Assembly: GCA_023014485.1 (NCBI GenBank)
Contig: JAJOZX010002706.1
Location: 124,001-188,000 of the forward strand
Source: Bathynomus jamesi
Lineage: Eukaryota; Arthropoda; Malacostraca; Isopoda; Cirolanidae
Length of the DNA stretch: 64,000 bases
Direction of reading: 5' to 3'
Shown here: piece after piece, positions 19,297 through 30,206 of the stretch
Layout of the letters: every line of letters begins with the position of its first letter
How positions within the stretch are numbered: the stretch's first letter is position 1
The notes under the pieces: model-generated
Databases searched by the model: none
The model's input: the letters and a program-made list of their open reading frames with translations, nothing else
Told to the model about the DNA's origin: nothing
Program-made: the position numbers and the translations under genes

Positions 19297-21779
19297 ATGG
19301 CATTAAGCAAGGAGCTGAGGGAGCTCCGTGGGCGCACAGTTGATATCTCAGAACCTCCACGTACTGTCCACAGGCAGGTGTCAACTGGGCCATCTACCAG
19401 ATCTCTCACTGAAACTTTCCTGGTTGGATACCCTTCAGCTTTTATCAGTGGTTCCCAGCTTCCCACCAACAGACAGGCGTTCCAGTATTTCCTTAATCTT
19501 CAGAATTTACCGAAAAATGCAGGGAGGCCCATGGTTCAAGACCTTGCATATGAAACAGTTGAATCTATCATCCCATTCTGGCAGATGGCTAGGATCAAGA
19601 CAATGACCAAGTACAACGCAATGAAGCTCTTCATGAAACTACATGAGAAACATCGTGCTCTGGTGAAAAGCAAAGGAAGAGCAAGTAACCCTGGAGGAAA
19701 AAGAGGAGCATTTGTGCTGGAATTAGACAGCCTGTTCGATATAGGAGCTCCAGATGCAATCCAGGAAATACAGAACAACAGACTGTTATCCAGAGAGAAG
19801 AAAGATGAGGATATCAGGTTCTACGAAGACCAAAAGACTGAGAGGAAAGGTCATATGTCTGGTCATGACAAGATTTTTGAGACAAGGTCCTGCAGCAAGC
19901 AGCGAGGAATGAAAGACTGCAGCATAGACAAGAACAAGGTAAAACTAATTACTTTGAACGTTACAAAAAGTTTTAAGTTTTACTCCATTGCGATATTTAG
20001 CATGTACTTAACAATTACTGTCTTAACATGTTGTACTATTTTACAGCTGCAGCAGAACAAGAGGCAGTTGTTCATGTGGATGACATTACCTGGGGTGACT
20101 CAACTGACAACGACGCTAACACAAAGGACATGGATTACCATCAGCCTCATCCTGGATGTTCTCACCATCAAGACACTGTGACTAGTGTGACTGACGTTTC
20201 CAAGGAAGGTCATGGAATGTGATGTCATCTGCAATACAGCTGATCGTCTTGGTTTATCAGACAATCAAGTTACTGCCATGGTTTCTGCCACCTTGAAAGC
20301 TGGAGGGGCTGATCTGGATAACTTCGTCATCTCAACCTCAACAACACGTCGCAACAGAATGCTGTCCAGGTATAATATCAGCCAGAGTCACATGTCCAAG
20401 TTTTGTGAAAACCCCCCACAGTACGCTGCCTTACACTGGGATGGAAAGTTGCTCAAAGATGTCTTGGGCAGTGAACCTGGAAGTACCTCAGAGACTTTAG
20501 CTGTGCTAGTGTCTGGTCCACCTTCATACACTGAAGGAAAGTTATTGGGAGTACCTGTCATCGACAATTCTTCTGGCACAGCTCAGGCTGAGGCTTCAAT
20601 GGATTTACTGGAGACATGGGAACTTACGGATAATGTTACTGCCCTTGTTTTTGACACTACATCCAGTAACAGTGGAGTTCACAGAGGAGCTGCCAAACTG
20701 CTAGAGAAAATGCTGAACAAAAAGGTGTTTTATCTGGCCTGTCGACATCACATCCTGGAAATCCTAGTAGGAGCAGTTTGGGAGAAGCTGTTTGGGAAGG
20801 TGAAGGGGCCGGATAATCCCTGGTTTGAGCATCTGAAGGATGTTTGGACGGACTTGTCCAAGGAAAACCCAAAGATGCTGGCTATCAAGAGCAAATGGCT
20901 GAAGGAAAAGAAGAAGAACAGTGAAGAAATACTCCAAGACATTCTAACAGCAGAAAGGCTTCCAAGAGCCGACTACAGGGAAAGGGCTGAACTGACAGTC
21001 ATTGTTCTTGGAGGAACGCCTCTCGAGGTATTCACTGGAGTCGACCAGGCGCCATTCATCAGGCCAGATGGATGGCCAGAAACCTGTACTCCATGAAAAT
21101 GCTGATGTTTGCAGATCAACTTGAGTACGACGAAGACACTGTATCAAAGCTGGAAAGACTCAACACCTTCCTTGCGCTGTTCTACACTCCTGTATGGATG
21201 ATGTCAATGTCTGCTGCAGATGCTCCCGTGAATGATCTAAGTCTAATCCAGGACATGTTGAAGTACAAGAAAACTGACCCAGAGCTTGCTGATGCAGTAC
21301 TTAATAAGATGGAAAACCACAAATGGTACCTGACGCAGGAAGTCGTGCCATTTGCCCTGTTCAGCAGTAGATTGCGTGACACATTGAAGCACGACATTGC
21401 TGCCCAGTTACATGCCACTGAGAAGCCAGACAGCTTCAGAACAGGAAAGCCTCTATTCCAGAGAGTCACAGCTAAGACCACCCTGGTTGATCTCATTGGC
21501 CCAGAATCACATTTCCTGCTGGACACACTGAACATTGGATCCGAGTGGCTTCTGGAACCTGTCACGTCTTGGCCACAGAATGAGGACTACAGAAAAGCGT
21601 TGGACTATGTTAAGAATCTGAAAGCGGTGAATGACATTGCTGAACGTGGTGTCAAGATGATGAGCGACTTTGCAAATGTCATAACAACAGATGCCAAGCA
21701 AAGGGACTATCTCCTTCAAGCTGTGGAGTTCAACAGACGCCGCTTTGACAGCTTCAAGAAACAAACTCTCAACAACTGA
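19297..21779 (+). pseudogene. Transposase of the long-TIR element, copy 1 (frameshifted)
   Basis: A TTTTCAG acceptor at 19239 precedes the ATG (19297, MALSKELRELRGRTVD). Exon 1 ends at 19938 (donor GTAAAA) and exon 2 starts at about 20047 after TATTTTACAG. Visible motifs: ALHWDGKLLKDV (about 20430-20465), VFDTTSSNSGVHRG (about 20650-20690), YLACRHHILEILVG (about 20730-20770), RWMARNLYSMKM (about 21070-21105) and DIAERGVKMMSDF (about 21636-21675). I read these as D-D-C/H-RW-E of an RNase-H-fold transposase with a helical insertion. Compared with copy 2 it has a 1-nt deletion near 19887, a 2-nt deletion near 20192 and a 1-nt deletion near 21022. Function as transposase is inferred from the TIRs and motifs. 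Confidence 0.85.
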
Positions 21780-22261
21780 CTGTGTAAATGTCATTATGAA
21801 ATTAATCATCATGTAATGCTTTCACTTCTTGATCGATTAGACTTGTGACAAAATGTTAATCTCAAATTTGTGTCATGAATAAGGCGCCTTGTCTGCCTTG
21901 AGTGTGAGAAAACGAATTTTGTGATATTTCTGAAATCTTTGTATGTACCAATGTGCCATTTCTTGTTCCAAGACTATCATAATTGTATAAGTTAGAAAGA
22001 GGATTAAAAACACTAATTTGGTGCCTATTTTGTTGCTCTATCTTGTTTAGATAAAAGTTATAGTGCAAAACATGATTCAAGGGACCCCGGAACTGGTGCT
22101 TTTGGCCGATTTCAAGGCAGAAAATTAAAGCTCCATGCGGCAATGCTTCCCAACAACCTAAGTCAAAATGGTTGTGATTTTCGGCCTTTTCAGGTCATAA
22201 AGCATGGGAAAAAGTACAGAAACCTATGAAAATAAGAAAAGTTGATTTTTGAACAGGGCTA

Positions 22262-23059
22262 ATATACATACATATAATCGCACTCACTTGCTCATTATAC
22301 ATTCGGAAAATAGGATATTAATGCCTTTATATACTCGTACTTACACAGCAAAGAACTGTCATTAACAAGCACATTTTATGCTTTATTGTTAGAATGGAGT
22401 TGCATGTAAATCTTGCTAGATAACGCAGAGTAGCTTTAGAGATACAGAGGCAAAGAGGGAGAAGTACGTGGAGATTTATCTGTTGTAAGCTTTAAACATA
22501 AGTTTAGAAATGCACAGTTAGGATATTCGTCTCGGATTACACATTCACATAACTACGCATATATGTATTCAGCTAAGGTTATACCTTCATATTTATTTGC
22601 ATATTAGACGCTGAAGTGTAATTAAATATTAGTAATATTATTAATATTACTAATATCAATATTATTAATGTCAATATCAATTATTAATTTAATTAATATG
22701 AATATAATAAGAATATACATTATATAATTAAGTATTATTAATATTAAAATTAATATTATCAATATCAATTATTAACATCGATAATTAATTATTATCATAA
22801 TTAAATATAAAATAATAAGACTATACATCATATAATTAAATATTATATAATTAAAATAATAAAATATTAAATACCTTGTTTGTTGAGTATCTTAACAACC
22901 TTAGATATCTTGACCTTGCTCGTATTCGGCTTTGTTTTACCAGTTAGTATTATTATTTTTGCTTAGCTTTATAGAAATATAGAAATAAATATGGAAACAA
23001 GAGTATATAGTTCAATTTTATTATTGAAATAAGACAGAAGATATAAAGTTATGGCTCGT
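22262..23059. other. Gene-free AT-rich interval
   Basis: No coding signal. 22620-22880 is a degenerate cluster of TAATATTAAT-like words with many short palindromes. Confidence 0.6.
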
Positions 23060-25880
23060 ATGAATTGATGAATTTGTCTTTCAGTTTCCTTTGGAAGATT
23101 TTTAATGTCCTTAGATTGTTTTATCTTTTGATCAAGTGAGTGCCAAAGATTTGGACTAGTTCAGGACAAGGGTCGGGTCTCACATTATAGAGTATGGTTC
23201 CGTTTCCTGATGTACATGTCTGATTGTTTTGAGTTAAAGCGATGATGTATTTGGGAAGTTAATATTTTGCGTTGGATGATTTCTGGTGTCGTATTATAAG
23301 CGATTTGATCCATATGTGAGGCAACGTTTAGTTTGTAGATTTCTCTTAGTTTTAGAGTTTGTAACTCGTGGAACATTTAATTTAAACTTTCACTGTGCTT
23401 GTTTGATTTATAGATTTTCCTAATTAATCTTTTTTGCATTACCACCAATGGCTGTACTGAATAGTGACGTGTGCTTCCTTGAGCACTAATTAAGTGTGCA
23501 TGGTGAAGTATATGGATCGAAGAACCTGTTTTGCGAGCGCCGCACCTGCTTTCGTAATTCTGAATGAAACCTTGGCTAATTTGTTGCATAGATCTTCAGT
23601 GTGCTCTTTGAATGAAAAGTTTGAATCAATGGTAATTCCCAGAATTTTGGCCGAATACACTGCCTGAACAGGGATTGAATTTATGTGTAGGTTTAAAGAG
23701 GGCAACGATTTCTTTTTTGTGATAGCTGTATAAGCTGTTCTTTTAATATTTAAGGATAGTTTGTTGGCATTAAGCCATTCGTAAACACTTTGGAGTTCAT
23801 TGTTGGTGGTTGTTTGGAGTAGTTGTGAGTCTTTATGTGAGGTTATGATTGAAGTATCATTGGCATACTGGTAGCAGAAAGAGTTATTTAGTGATCTGTG
23901 AAGAGATGCGTCTTGTCTGTGAGGTAAAAGTGTCCTGCGTTATAAATTGCGTCATTTTAGTTGAACCTTCTTAAGGGTAGTCCCCTGAAGCCGTAGTGTT
24001 CGAGTTTTTAAGAGTATGTCAAAGGCCTTCGCTCGATGAAGTAGGATGATTACTGAAGTTTTTTTCGTTAAGATTGCTATAAAGTTCCTCTAATATTGCA
24101 GTTATCGTGTCATTTGTCGTGTGTTTACTTAGAAAGCCAACTGTTGTTTGTGTATGATTTTGTATCTGAATATGAATTTTATTATTTGACTATATATTAC
24201 TCTCTCGTATAGTTTACTGACAGTTGGGAAGATGGAAATAGGTCTGTAGTTTGAGGGGGAAGTTTTATCACCAATTTATAGATACGACATACTTTAGCCT
24301 TTTTCAGGCAGTCTGGGAAGACACCATTTTGAATGGATAGGTTTATGAGCTTTGAGAGCGCGGGGCAATTGAGTTTGCGCACTCTTTGTAAATTCTGTTT
24401 GGGATTGTCTCTAGCGTACAATTTTTATTTTTTAATTGTTTTATGGCTGTCATTAAATCGCGTGTCGTAGTCGGGGATAGGAAGAAAGAGTGCGTAACGG
24501 AGGGCCTAGGTACGTATCGAAAGACTGCACCGTGGGTGGTATTTTAGAAGCAAGGTTGGCTCCAACTTCGGTGAAATAATGGTTGAAAGTGTTTCAAATA
24601 TTTATTTTGTCCGTTATTGGCTCATTATTTACTAATAGCTTTTCTGGGGCAGAGGGTTTAGTTAGTATTTTAGTAACCACTTTGTTAATGGGGTTCCAGT
24701 ATTGTTTGGGATCGCCTTTGTATTCTTCGAATTAATGTTTATAGTAATTAGCTTTAACTTTGTGCATTAATGAATTAAGTCTGTTTCTACAGTGAATGTA
24801 GACTTCTTTTGGGGGTAGACTTTCCTTCACATTTATATTTAGTTTGTGGTTTTGTTTAATAGATGTCTTTAGACCTTGGGTCAATCATGGATTGTTGATT
24901 CGAACCGTGGAATATTTTATTTCAATGGTGGGGTAGGATTCATTATAAGCATGCCAAAAGGATTCCTGAAACTTTTCAAATTTGGTATTTATGTTTGTAT
25001 GCCGGTTGTCAATGAAGTAGAAATCTATTTCGCCTAATTTCGTTTTGAATTTATTAAGCTAATTATGCTTTGTTTTCCTGAATTTAATATCTATGTACTT
25101 TAGGGTGTTTAATGTTGCTTTGACTGTGACATAATTTGGAAGGGGATCAGTTATACCTGCAAGGAGTATCTCTGCGTCCTGTATGTAGTGTGGGTTTATA
25201 TCTGACCATATGTGGTCGATAAGAGAAGATTTGGTAGGTCAGTATGGGGGGAGTGTTGGCCTTGTTACGTACGTCTTATATCCTTGGCTGATCATTGTGT
25301 TGCGTAATGATTTGGCAATGAAGTCTCTCCCTATTTTCACTAAGTCTGTATTAAAGTACCCGAGGATGAAAGAGCGCAAGCTCTTTAGGGGTTGATGTCC
25401 GATTTGATCGTGTAAGGTATTAATGTAATTATTTGCACTACTGTTAGGTGGTCTGTATGTTGCCAGTATGTTAAGAGAGGTTTTGTCAAAGGCAATTTTT
25501 ACTGTACGTTTTAATGTGGGGTTCTACTGTACAGAGTGGGTGAGTATTTGTGTATTTTATGGTATTTTTTATGTAAATATGAATGTCGCCGCCTCTTCTT
25601 TCTGTGCGGAAAGTGTTAAAAAAATGTATAGCCTCTAAAGGAAAATGATGTTTATACGGGTTCTGTATGAAGGTTTAAGTGAGTGCAATTACGTGGAGAT
25701 CTTTTTTTAATTAAATATAATGTATCTTTAAGGTCATCATGATGTTTATCGAGACTTCTAATATTAAGGTTCAAAACTGATAAGTGACCATCATTCGGTT
25801 TTGCGTTGAGGTCGTTAATAGATAGGTATTTTGAATCTTTATCAATGAATTGATACCTACAAAATCGGTTGACCCAAGGG
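23060..25880 (-). pseudogene. Decayed APE-type non-LTR retrotransposon (jockey/CR1-like)
   Basis: Read on the minus strand, 25880-25040 gives a worn apurinic-like endonuclease: LNLNIRSLDKHHDDL, TFIQNPYKHHFPLEAIHFF, RTERRGGDIHIYIK, ATYRPPNSSANNYI, and SLIDHIWSDINP near the end. A linker and reverse transcriptase follow: ALSKLINLSIQNGVFPDCL (24197-24421), then INSIPVQAVYSAKILGITI (23490-23705) and a distal tail with ILHHAHLISAQ (23377-23589). Many stops and frameshifts, and the palm catalytic box is not readable. Domain order and length fit one nearly full-length but old LINE copy. Confidence 0.82.
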
Positions 25881-26085
25881 AATGAAAGCGTGTTGGAATT
25901 TTAAAAATGTGCGATAGAGAGTGAATTTGAGTGAATGAGTGCATGTATATAACGGTAAAATCTAAAAGGAAGAAAGAAAAAACTTACACTTAATTAGTTT
26001 ATGAGGGGATATAATTAGAGTAACAATTTAATGGTAATGGAAAGTTAAAAAAAGCATTAACATTTTTGTTGAAAAAGGGAGAAAT

Positions 26086-26117
<32 letters not shown>

Positions 26118-26729
26118 ATATATTATATATATGCCGAAACGATTAATTTTTCTATATGTAAAAAAGTGTACTTAAATAAAAGGTTTTATCAACATCAGTC
26201 AATGAAATAATAGTATGCAGAATATGTAAAATTTTGTTTTATTCATGAATGATGAAATTAAAAAGATTAAATTGTAACGAAATTAAACACTAAAAATATT
26301 CATGAATAAAATATACTCTTAATGTGATTATACATAATTTGCATAGTGTATGTATCCTTCAATGGGACTCAAAATCTAAATTTAAACCTAAGTTTTTGAC
26401 CAGCAATGGTTAGATGTTGTGTTTATTACGGAAATAGATTCTATTTAGTCTCAACTACAAGGACAAACTTAAATTTAATTACTTTCCAAGCAACAAAACT
26501 CGTTGTCATTTGAAATTAATTGAATGTGGAAGGACAGATCTTTCATATAAATCAAATGGACATCTTCACAGAAGTTACCAGTTATGTAGCCTTCATCTTT
26601 CAAATAAATAATATGTTTACAATTAAAAACGGATGCAATCCCTATTGGCCTATTTCCTGAAACTTCTAATTTAGGTATTGTAATAATAAGTGACTAACTG
26701 AGCACGCCTTGGATTATTAAGTTTTTATA
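25881..26729. other. Gene-free interval with (TA)n
   Basis: (TA)n at about 26087-26133; otherwise AT-rich DNA with no domain recognised. Confidence 0.55.
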
Positions 26730-27506
26730 CAGTGCGTTCGAAAAGTCTCTTCGCAGTCAACGTGCTATAGCCAGTATATGCGCGCTAAGCCGGTTTCAGC
26801 CAGTTTAAACTCGATCGTGTCAGTACTGTGACAGAGTTGGGATCGTGGCAATAGTGTGTATCGATAGCTTGGTAAAAAAATCATGAAACACTATTCATGA
26901 AACACCATTGCACGACTAGAAAATCGGCGTTTGGGTTGCAGTATCAGGAAAGCGAATTGTCGGTCCCATTTTCTTTGAGAACACGATAAATGCTGAACGA
27001 TACTGTTCAGAAATTCTGTATCCATTTATTGGACAGCTAAACGAAATGAAAATACTGAATGTATACTTCCAGCAAGATGGTGCCACGGCACACACTGCTC
27101 ACCTTTCGATGGAGCTACTGTATGATGTGTTTGGGGATCGCATAATTTCAAGGGGGCTTTGGCCTCCACGATCCCCAGACCTTACGCTGCCCGACTATTT
27201 ATTGTGGGGAACAGCAAAAGGTGTTGTTTATAAAGACCGCCCGAAAACAATTCAGAACTTAAAAACCGCAATATCCACTTACATTGCTTCAATATCAACC
27301 AACACTTTAAAAAAAGTGTTTCACAACAAGTAAGTGTAGACGAGTTGCTCTGTGCCTGCAAAATGGTGGAAAACACTTTCAACACATGCTGTAAAATCAA
27401 AAGGTTATGTAATAAAATCACTAAATCATGGTTGAATGAAAACATTGTAGTTTTTCAATTTCCTATGCGTTTAACATAGCACTGCGGAGAGACTTTCGAA
27501 CGCACT
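26730..27506 (+). mobile_element. Deleted mariner-like element (~777 bp)
   Basis: The ends CAGTGCGTTCGAAAAGTC and GACTTTCGAACGCACT are inverted repeats, and the second lies next to a (TA)n run. The interior retains only the C-terminal half of a transposase. About 300 bp after the left end (26850-26920) read as an unrelated or badly worn leader with no frame. Confidence 0.88.
27046..27333 (+). pseudogene. Mariner-like transposase C-terminal half
   Basis: Contains [19 protein letters not shown] with the second catalytic aspartate and [18 protein letters not shown] with the third. By my count about 38 residues separate them. The usual T-P-P-D order is scrambled to T-L-P-D. The frame upstream (26925-27045) still reads VSGKRIVGPIFFENTINAE, the strand before the second aspartate, so the frame extends to about 26925. 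The first aspartate and the helix-turn-helix are deleted. Confidence 0.8.
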
Positions 27507-27557
27507 ATATATATATATATATATATATGCTGCAAACCCACAAGGAAAAAGAAAACG

Positions 27558-27603
27558 ATTCCAAGGTCTTTCGTGTATTCAGAGCTACACCTCGTCAGGG
27601 AAT
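27558..27603 (-). ncRNA. Hammerhead-ribozyme-like core, copy 1
   Basis: The mirror image of copy 2 about position 27606. CUGACGA lies at 27592-27598 (complement), the GAAA box at 27569-27572, and stem I strands of five bases at 27558-27562 and 27599-27603. The same one-base bulge is needed in stem II. Because copies 1 and 2 are complementary, a transcript across both could fold into one long hairpin instead. Confidence 0.5.
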
Positions 27604-27608
27604 GAGTC

Positions 27609-27654
27609 ATTCCCTGACGAGGTGTAGCTCTGAATACACGAAAGACCTTGGAAT
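27609..27654 (+). ncRNA. Hammerhead-ribozyme-like core, copy 2
   Basis: Order of parts: stem I strand ATTCC (27609-27613), core CTGACGA (27614-27620), stem II as GTGTA with TACAC, core GAAA (27640-27643), then AG-AC-CU as a two-pair stem III with a two-base loop, U17, and the second stem I strand GGAAT (27650-27654). This is the arrangement of minimal type I hammerheads with a very short stem III, as known for newt satellite 2 and Penelope-like elements. A departure is one extra G after CTGACGA, which must be bulged for stem II to pair. Cleavage activity is not shown by sequence alone. Confidence 0.55.
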
Positions 27655-27776
27655 CGTTTTTCTTTTTCCTTGTGGTTTGCATCATTCATTCATTTCACAT
27701 GTTTAATTGTGAAATTCATCCCATATATATATATATTTATATATATGATGTAAATCCACAAGGAAAAAGAAAAATT

Positions 27777-27822
27777 ATTCCAAGGCCTTTCGTGTATTCA
27801 GAAGTACACCTCGTCAGAGAAA
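27777..27822 (-). ncRNA. Hammerhead-ribozyme-like core, copy 3
   Basis: On the minus strand CUGACGA (27811-27817), a stem II of GUGUA with UACAC, GAAA (27788-27791), and a GG-C-C-U short stem III are all kept. Stem I pairs GGAA with UUCU (one G-U pair). The stem II loop differs from copies 1 and 2 while both core boxes are unchanged. Confidence 0.5.
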
Positions 27823-27836
27823 TATATATATATAAT

Positions 27837-27878
<42 letters not shown>

Positions 27879-28474
27879 CAGGGAATGCATAAATGTATTT
27901 CATATATCGCAGGGTGTATTCTTGAGACAAAAGTAAAGAAAAAGGGCCATATAAACATAGGTCGAGAAACCCGTAAGGTTCGAGCTGTTGCACACGACAG
28001 GAAAATAGGGCAGATATCCCACAGGTGGATAAGGCGCGGTGATTTTATTCTGTGGCCACCTCGGTCACCAGATTTAAATCGTCTTGATTATTACTTGTGG
28101 GGTCATTTAAAAAGCGTAGTTTATGTTACGGAAGTCCGAGCACGTGATGAATTGTGGCAACGAGTTCGAGACGATTGCGAAACGATCCGCAATACTCCAG
28201 AAATTTTTGAGTGTCAGACAATCACTGGTGTGAAGTGCTGAGGCATGCATTCAAGGAGTAGGAAAGAATTTCGAACATTTACTTTAATAAAGCAAATGTA
28301 TCACACTGTGTATTTGCATAAAATGTAAAAAATCTTTAGGAGTTTCATTTTTCTCTCGCGTGCTATAGCTCGAAACCTAAGGATTTCTCGACCTATGTTT
28401 ATATGGTTTCTTTCTTTACTTTTGTCTTAAGAATTCACCCAGCGATTTGTGAAACACATTTAGGCATCATCCTC
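27879..28474 (+). mobile_element. Deleted mariner-like element with ~100-bp TIRs (~596 bp)
   Basis: The left end (CAGGGAATGCATAAATG) and the right end reversed (AGAGGATGATGCCTAAATG) align for about 100 bp. Shared blocks include GACAAAAGTAAAGAAA and CATATAAACATAGGTCGAG. TA runs flank both ends. Only a transposase C-terminal piece remains inside. Confidence 0.85.
27953..28241 (+). pseudogene. Mariner-like transposase C-terminal fragment
   Basis: Reads [17 protein letters not shown], then RLDYYLWGHLKSVVYVTEV, and ends with the usual distal helix. The third catalytic aspartate is present (RLDYY) but the first two are gone. The TIR itself supplies the first residues of the frame. Confidence 0.8.
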
Positions 28475-28654
28475 TATATATAACATACTGAATATTTTAG
28501 TTGGTCATTAAAATTCATCATTTTTTTTTATTTTCTCTGAATTTTTCCATTTTCTTTTCTTAGCTTAATCAACTGTTTGACTCACTTGGGTGTATGAAAA
28601 ATTGTAATTGAAAATCCCGAGCGTTAACAGACTAGGCATTAGGTAGATTTTGGT

Positions 28655-28805
28655 GCCACTCCTTTCCCCTCAGTGTCACCCCTTTCCCTTCAGCACCACA
28701 CTTTCTCCTGAGTGTCACCCCTTTCCCTTCAGCACCACACTTTCCCCTCAGTGCCACTCATTTACCCGCAGTGCCTCCCCTTTCCCCTCAGTGTCATCCC
28801 ATTCC
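28655..28805. repeat. ~22-bp imperfect minisatellite
   Basis: About seven units of the pattern CAGYRYCACCCCTTTCCCCT, in two alternating sub-types (with and without CACACTTT). Pyrimidine-rich on this strand. Confidence 0.85.
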
Positions 28806-30087
28806 TTTCTCCCCCACTCTAGCTTTATGTAACCATACTAACTACTGACGTCACCTTTCCACTCGCACAAGAGAACACAAAGAATCTCTTATCGAGCACA
28901 ACAAAACAACAAAAACAATGAATTCAGCCATTAGAGATCATTTTATTTCAGGTGGAATTACAACACTTAATCGACTTGACACTCTATCGCCAAGTATATC
29001 GCCAAGATCTTTTAGACTCCTACATAAATCACCCCCGAGATGCTCAGCTTCGCAAATGTTTGCTACCCGCAATGTCCCGAGCTTCCCGGAGGTAACAAGA
29101 CGTGCTCAATACAGTCTAATGCAAGGAATTAAAAAAATCAACCAACCTGATTATCCAAGCAATTCATCAGTCCTGCCTATATGTCTTCCAAGCTATGGAA
29201 TTCATGGTATGAAAACGTCTTTCCTTCGCTCCACTTGACTTCGACATTACTGTATTATTTCTCATTAATTGTATATATTTTTATCCTTAGTATTTGAATT
29301 GTCATTGTATTCTACTGTCAGTTTGTATTTTCAATATTTGTCATGTGGACAATGGTCTGTCAATAAACTTTTTCATTTTCATTTTCATTCATACTGTATA
29401 TATGCACAAAACAGTTAAAATTGGAGAAAGTTATTCCTCGGATTTGTTTTTTTCTGGAGGGGTGGGAAACCTAAATTCCGTATCCTTTCTGTCGATTTAT
29501 AAACCCATTTCTATGAATGGAATTTCATAAAATGCCTGAAAAATGCACGAACTGAAAACGGACATAATGTTACAAAAGGTCACTGTGTCAGTGACGATGA
29601 AGCTATACGAGTAACACCAACTCCGTTTGTGCGTGCGTGCGTGCGTGAGTGAGTGAGTCATGATTGGTCAGCGCGACCATTTGTAATTTTGTAGATGAAT
29701 ATGCACAAAAACTCGCAAATACCTCATACTAAATATCACAAAAAAGAATACGGTCACATACAGAATCTTGAGTATAAACTGTCTGTCTGTCCTTATCATT
29801 TTATTAGTTTCCCCTTTTTATTTTGTTGCATTTCATGAAATTTGACATACAGAACAAATGTGACGGTTTTCTAAGAAGAACTCGTTTTAGCTCATTACTG
29901 CAATATGCGCAATGACTCCTTGTTAAACATATTAATTGTAGCAGATAAAAGTTATCACACGAGGACTGAAGCGGTATAATGAGGAATGGGAGATCGTAAA
30001 CAGATGCTGAACATATCTGCAAAAGTTTCATTTGTTCAAATATCTTTTTGTTTTTGTAAGATCTACAAAACATCAAAACATATATAC
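28806..30087. other. No recognised gene; possible retroelement 3' end
   Basis: An open frame at 28918-29238 shows no domain I recognise. At about 29360-29395 the text TCAATAAACTTTTTCATTTTCATTTTCATT is a short tandem TTTTCA tail, as at the 3' ends of some LINEs and SINEs. A (GTGC)n-(GTGA)n run is at about 29631-29658. Confidence 0.4.
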
Positions 30088-30089
30088 AC

Positions 30090-30131
30090 TGTATATACAC
30101 ACACACATATATATATATATACTGTATATAT

Positions 30132-30184
<53 letters not shown>
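30090..30184. repeat. (AC)n-(TA)n-(GA)n microsatellite
   Basis: Compound microsatellite just before copy 2 of the long-TIR transposon. Confidence 0.9.
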
Positions 30185-30185
<1 letters not shown>

Positions 30186-30206
30186 ACTTACATGTACGCC
30201 TTATTA

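Larger units (their letters stand above)
18885..22259 (+). mobile_element. Long-TIR DNA transposon, copy 1 (3375 bp)
   Basis: Inverted repeats of about 245 bp (18885-19128 and about 22015-22259) begin GGCCTGTTCAAAATCAAC and GCCCTGTTCAAAAATCAAC and stay alignable through GGGAAGCATTGCCGCATGG and TTCCGGGGTCCCTTGAAT. TA lies on both flanks (18883-18884, 22260-22261). It contains one intron-bearing transposase gene on the plus strand, now with three small deletions, and an (AAT)n tract between the left TIR and the gene. A second copy lies inverted at 30207-33591. TA target plus very long TIRs differ from ordinary Tc1/mariner elements, and the superfamily is not assigned. Confidence 0.92.
27529..27681. 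repeat. Head-to-head palindrome of a short dispersed repeat
   Basis: Two ~75-bp inverted arms meet at a single unpaired base at 27606. Each arm carries CACAAGGAAAAAG, then ATTCCAAGG, a CTTTCGTGTATTCAG block and CCTCGTCAGGGAA (or complements). A third copy lies at 27748-27820, a worn one at 36581-36648, and (TA)n runs border them. Confidence 0.9.

Noticed and set aside
21182..21565. 127-aa open frame antisense to the long-TIR transposase (also at 30905-31288)
   Set aside because: Its near-identity in both copies follows from the high identity of the sense gene. No domain and no start context.
28918..29238. 106-aa open frame with methionine start
   Set aside because: No recognisable domain, Ser/Pro-rich composition carried over from the nearby C-rich repeat region, no splice or homology support.
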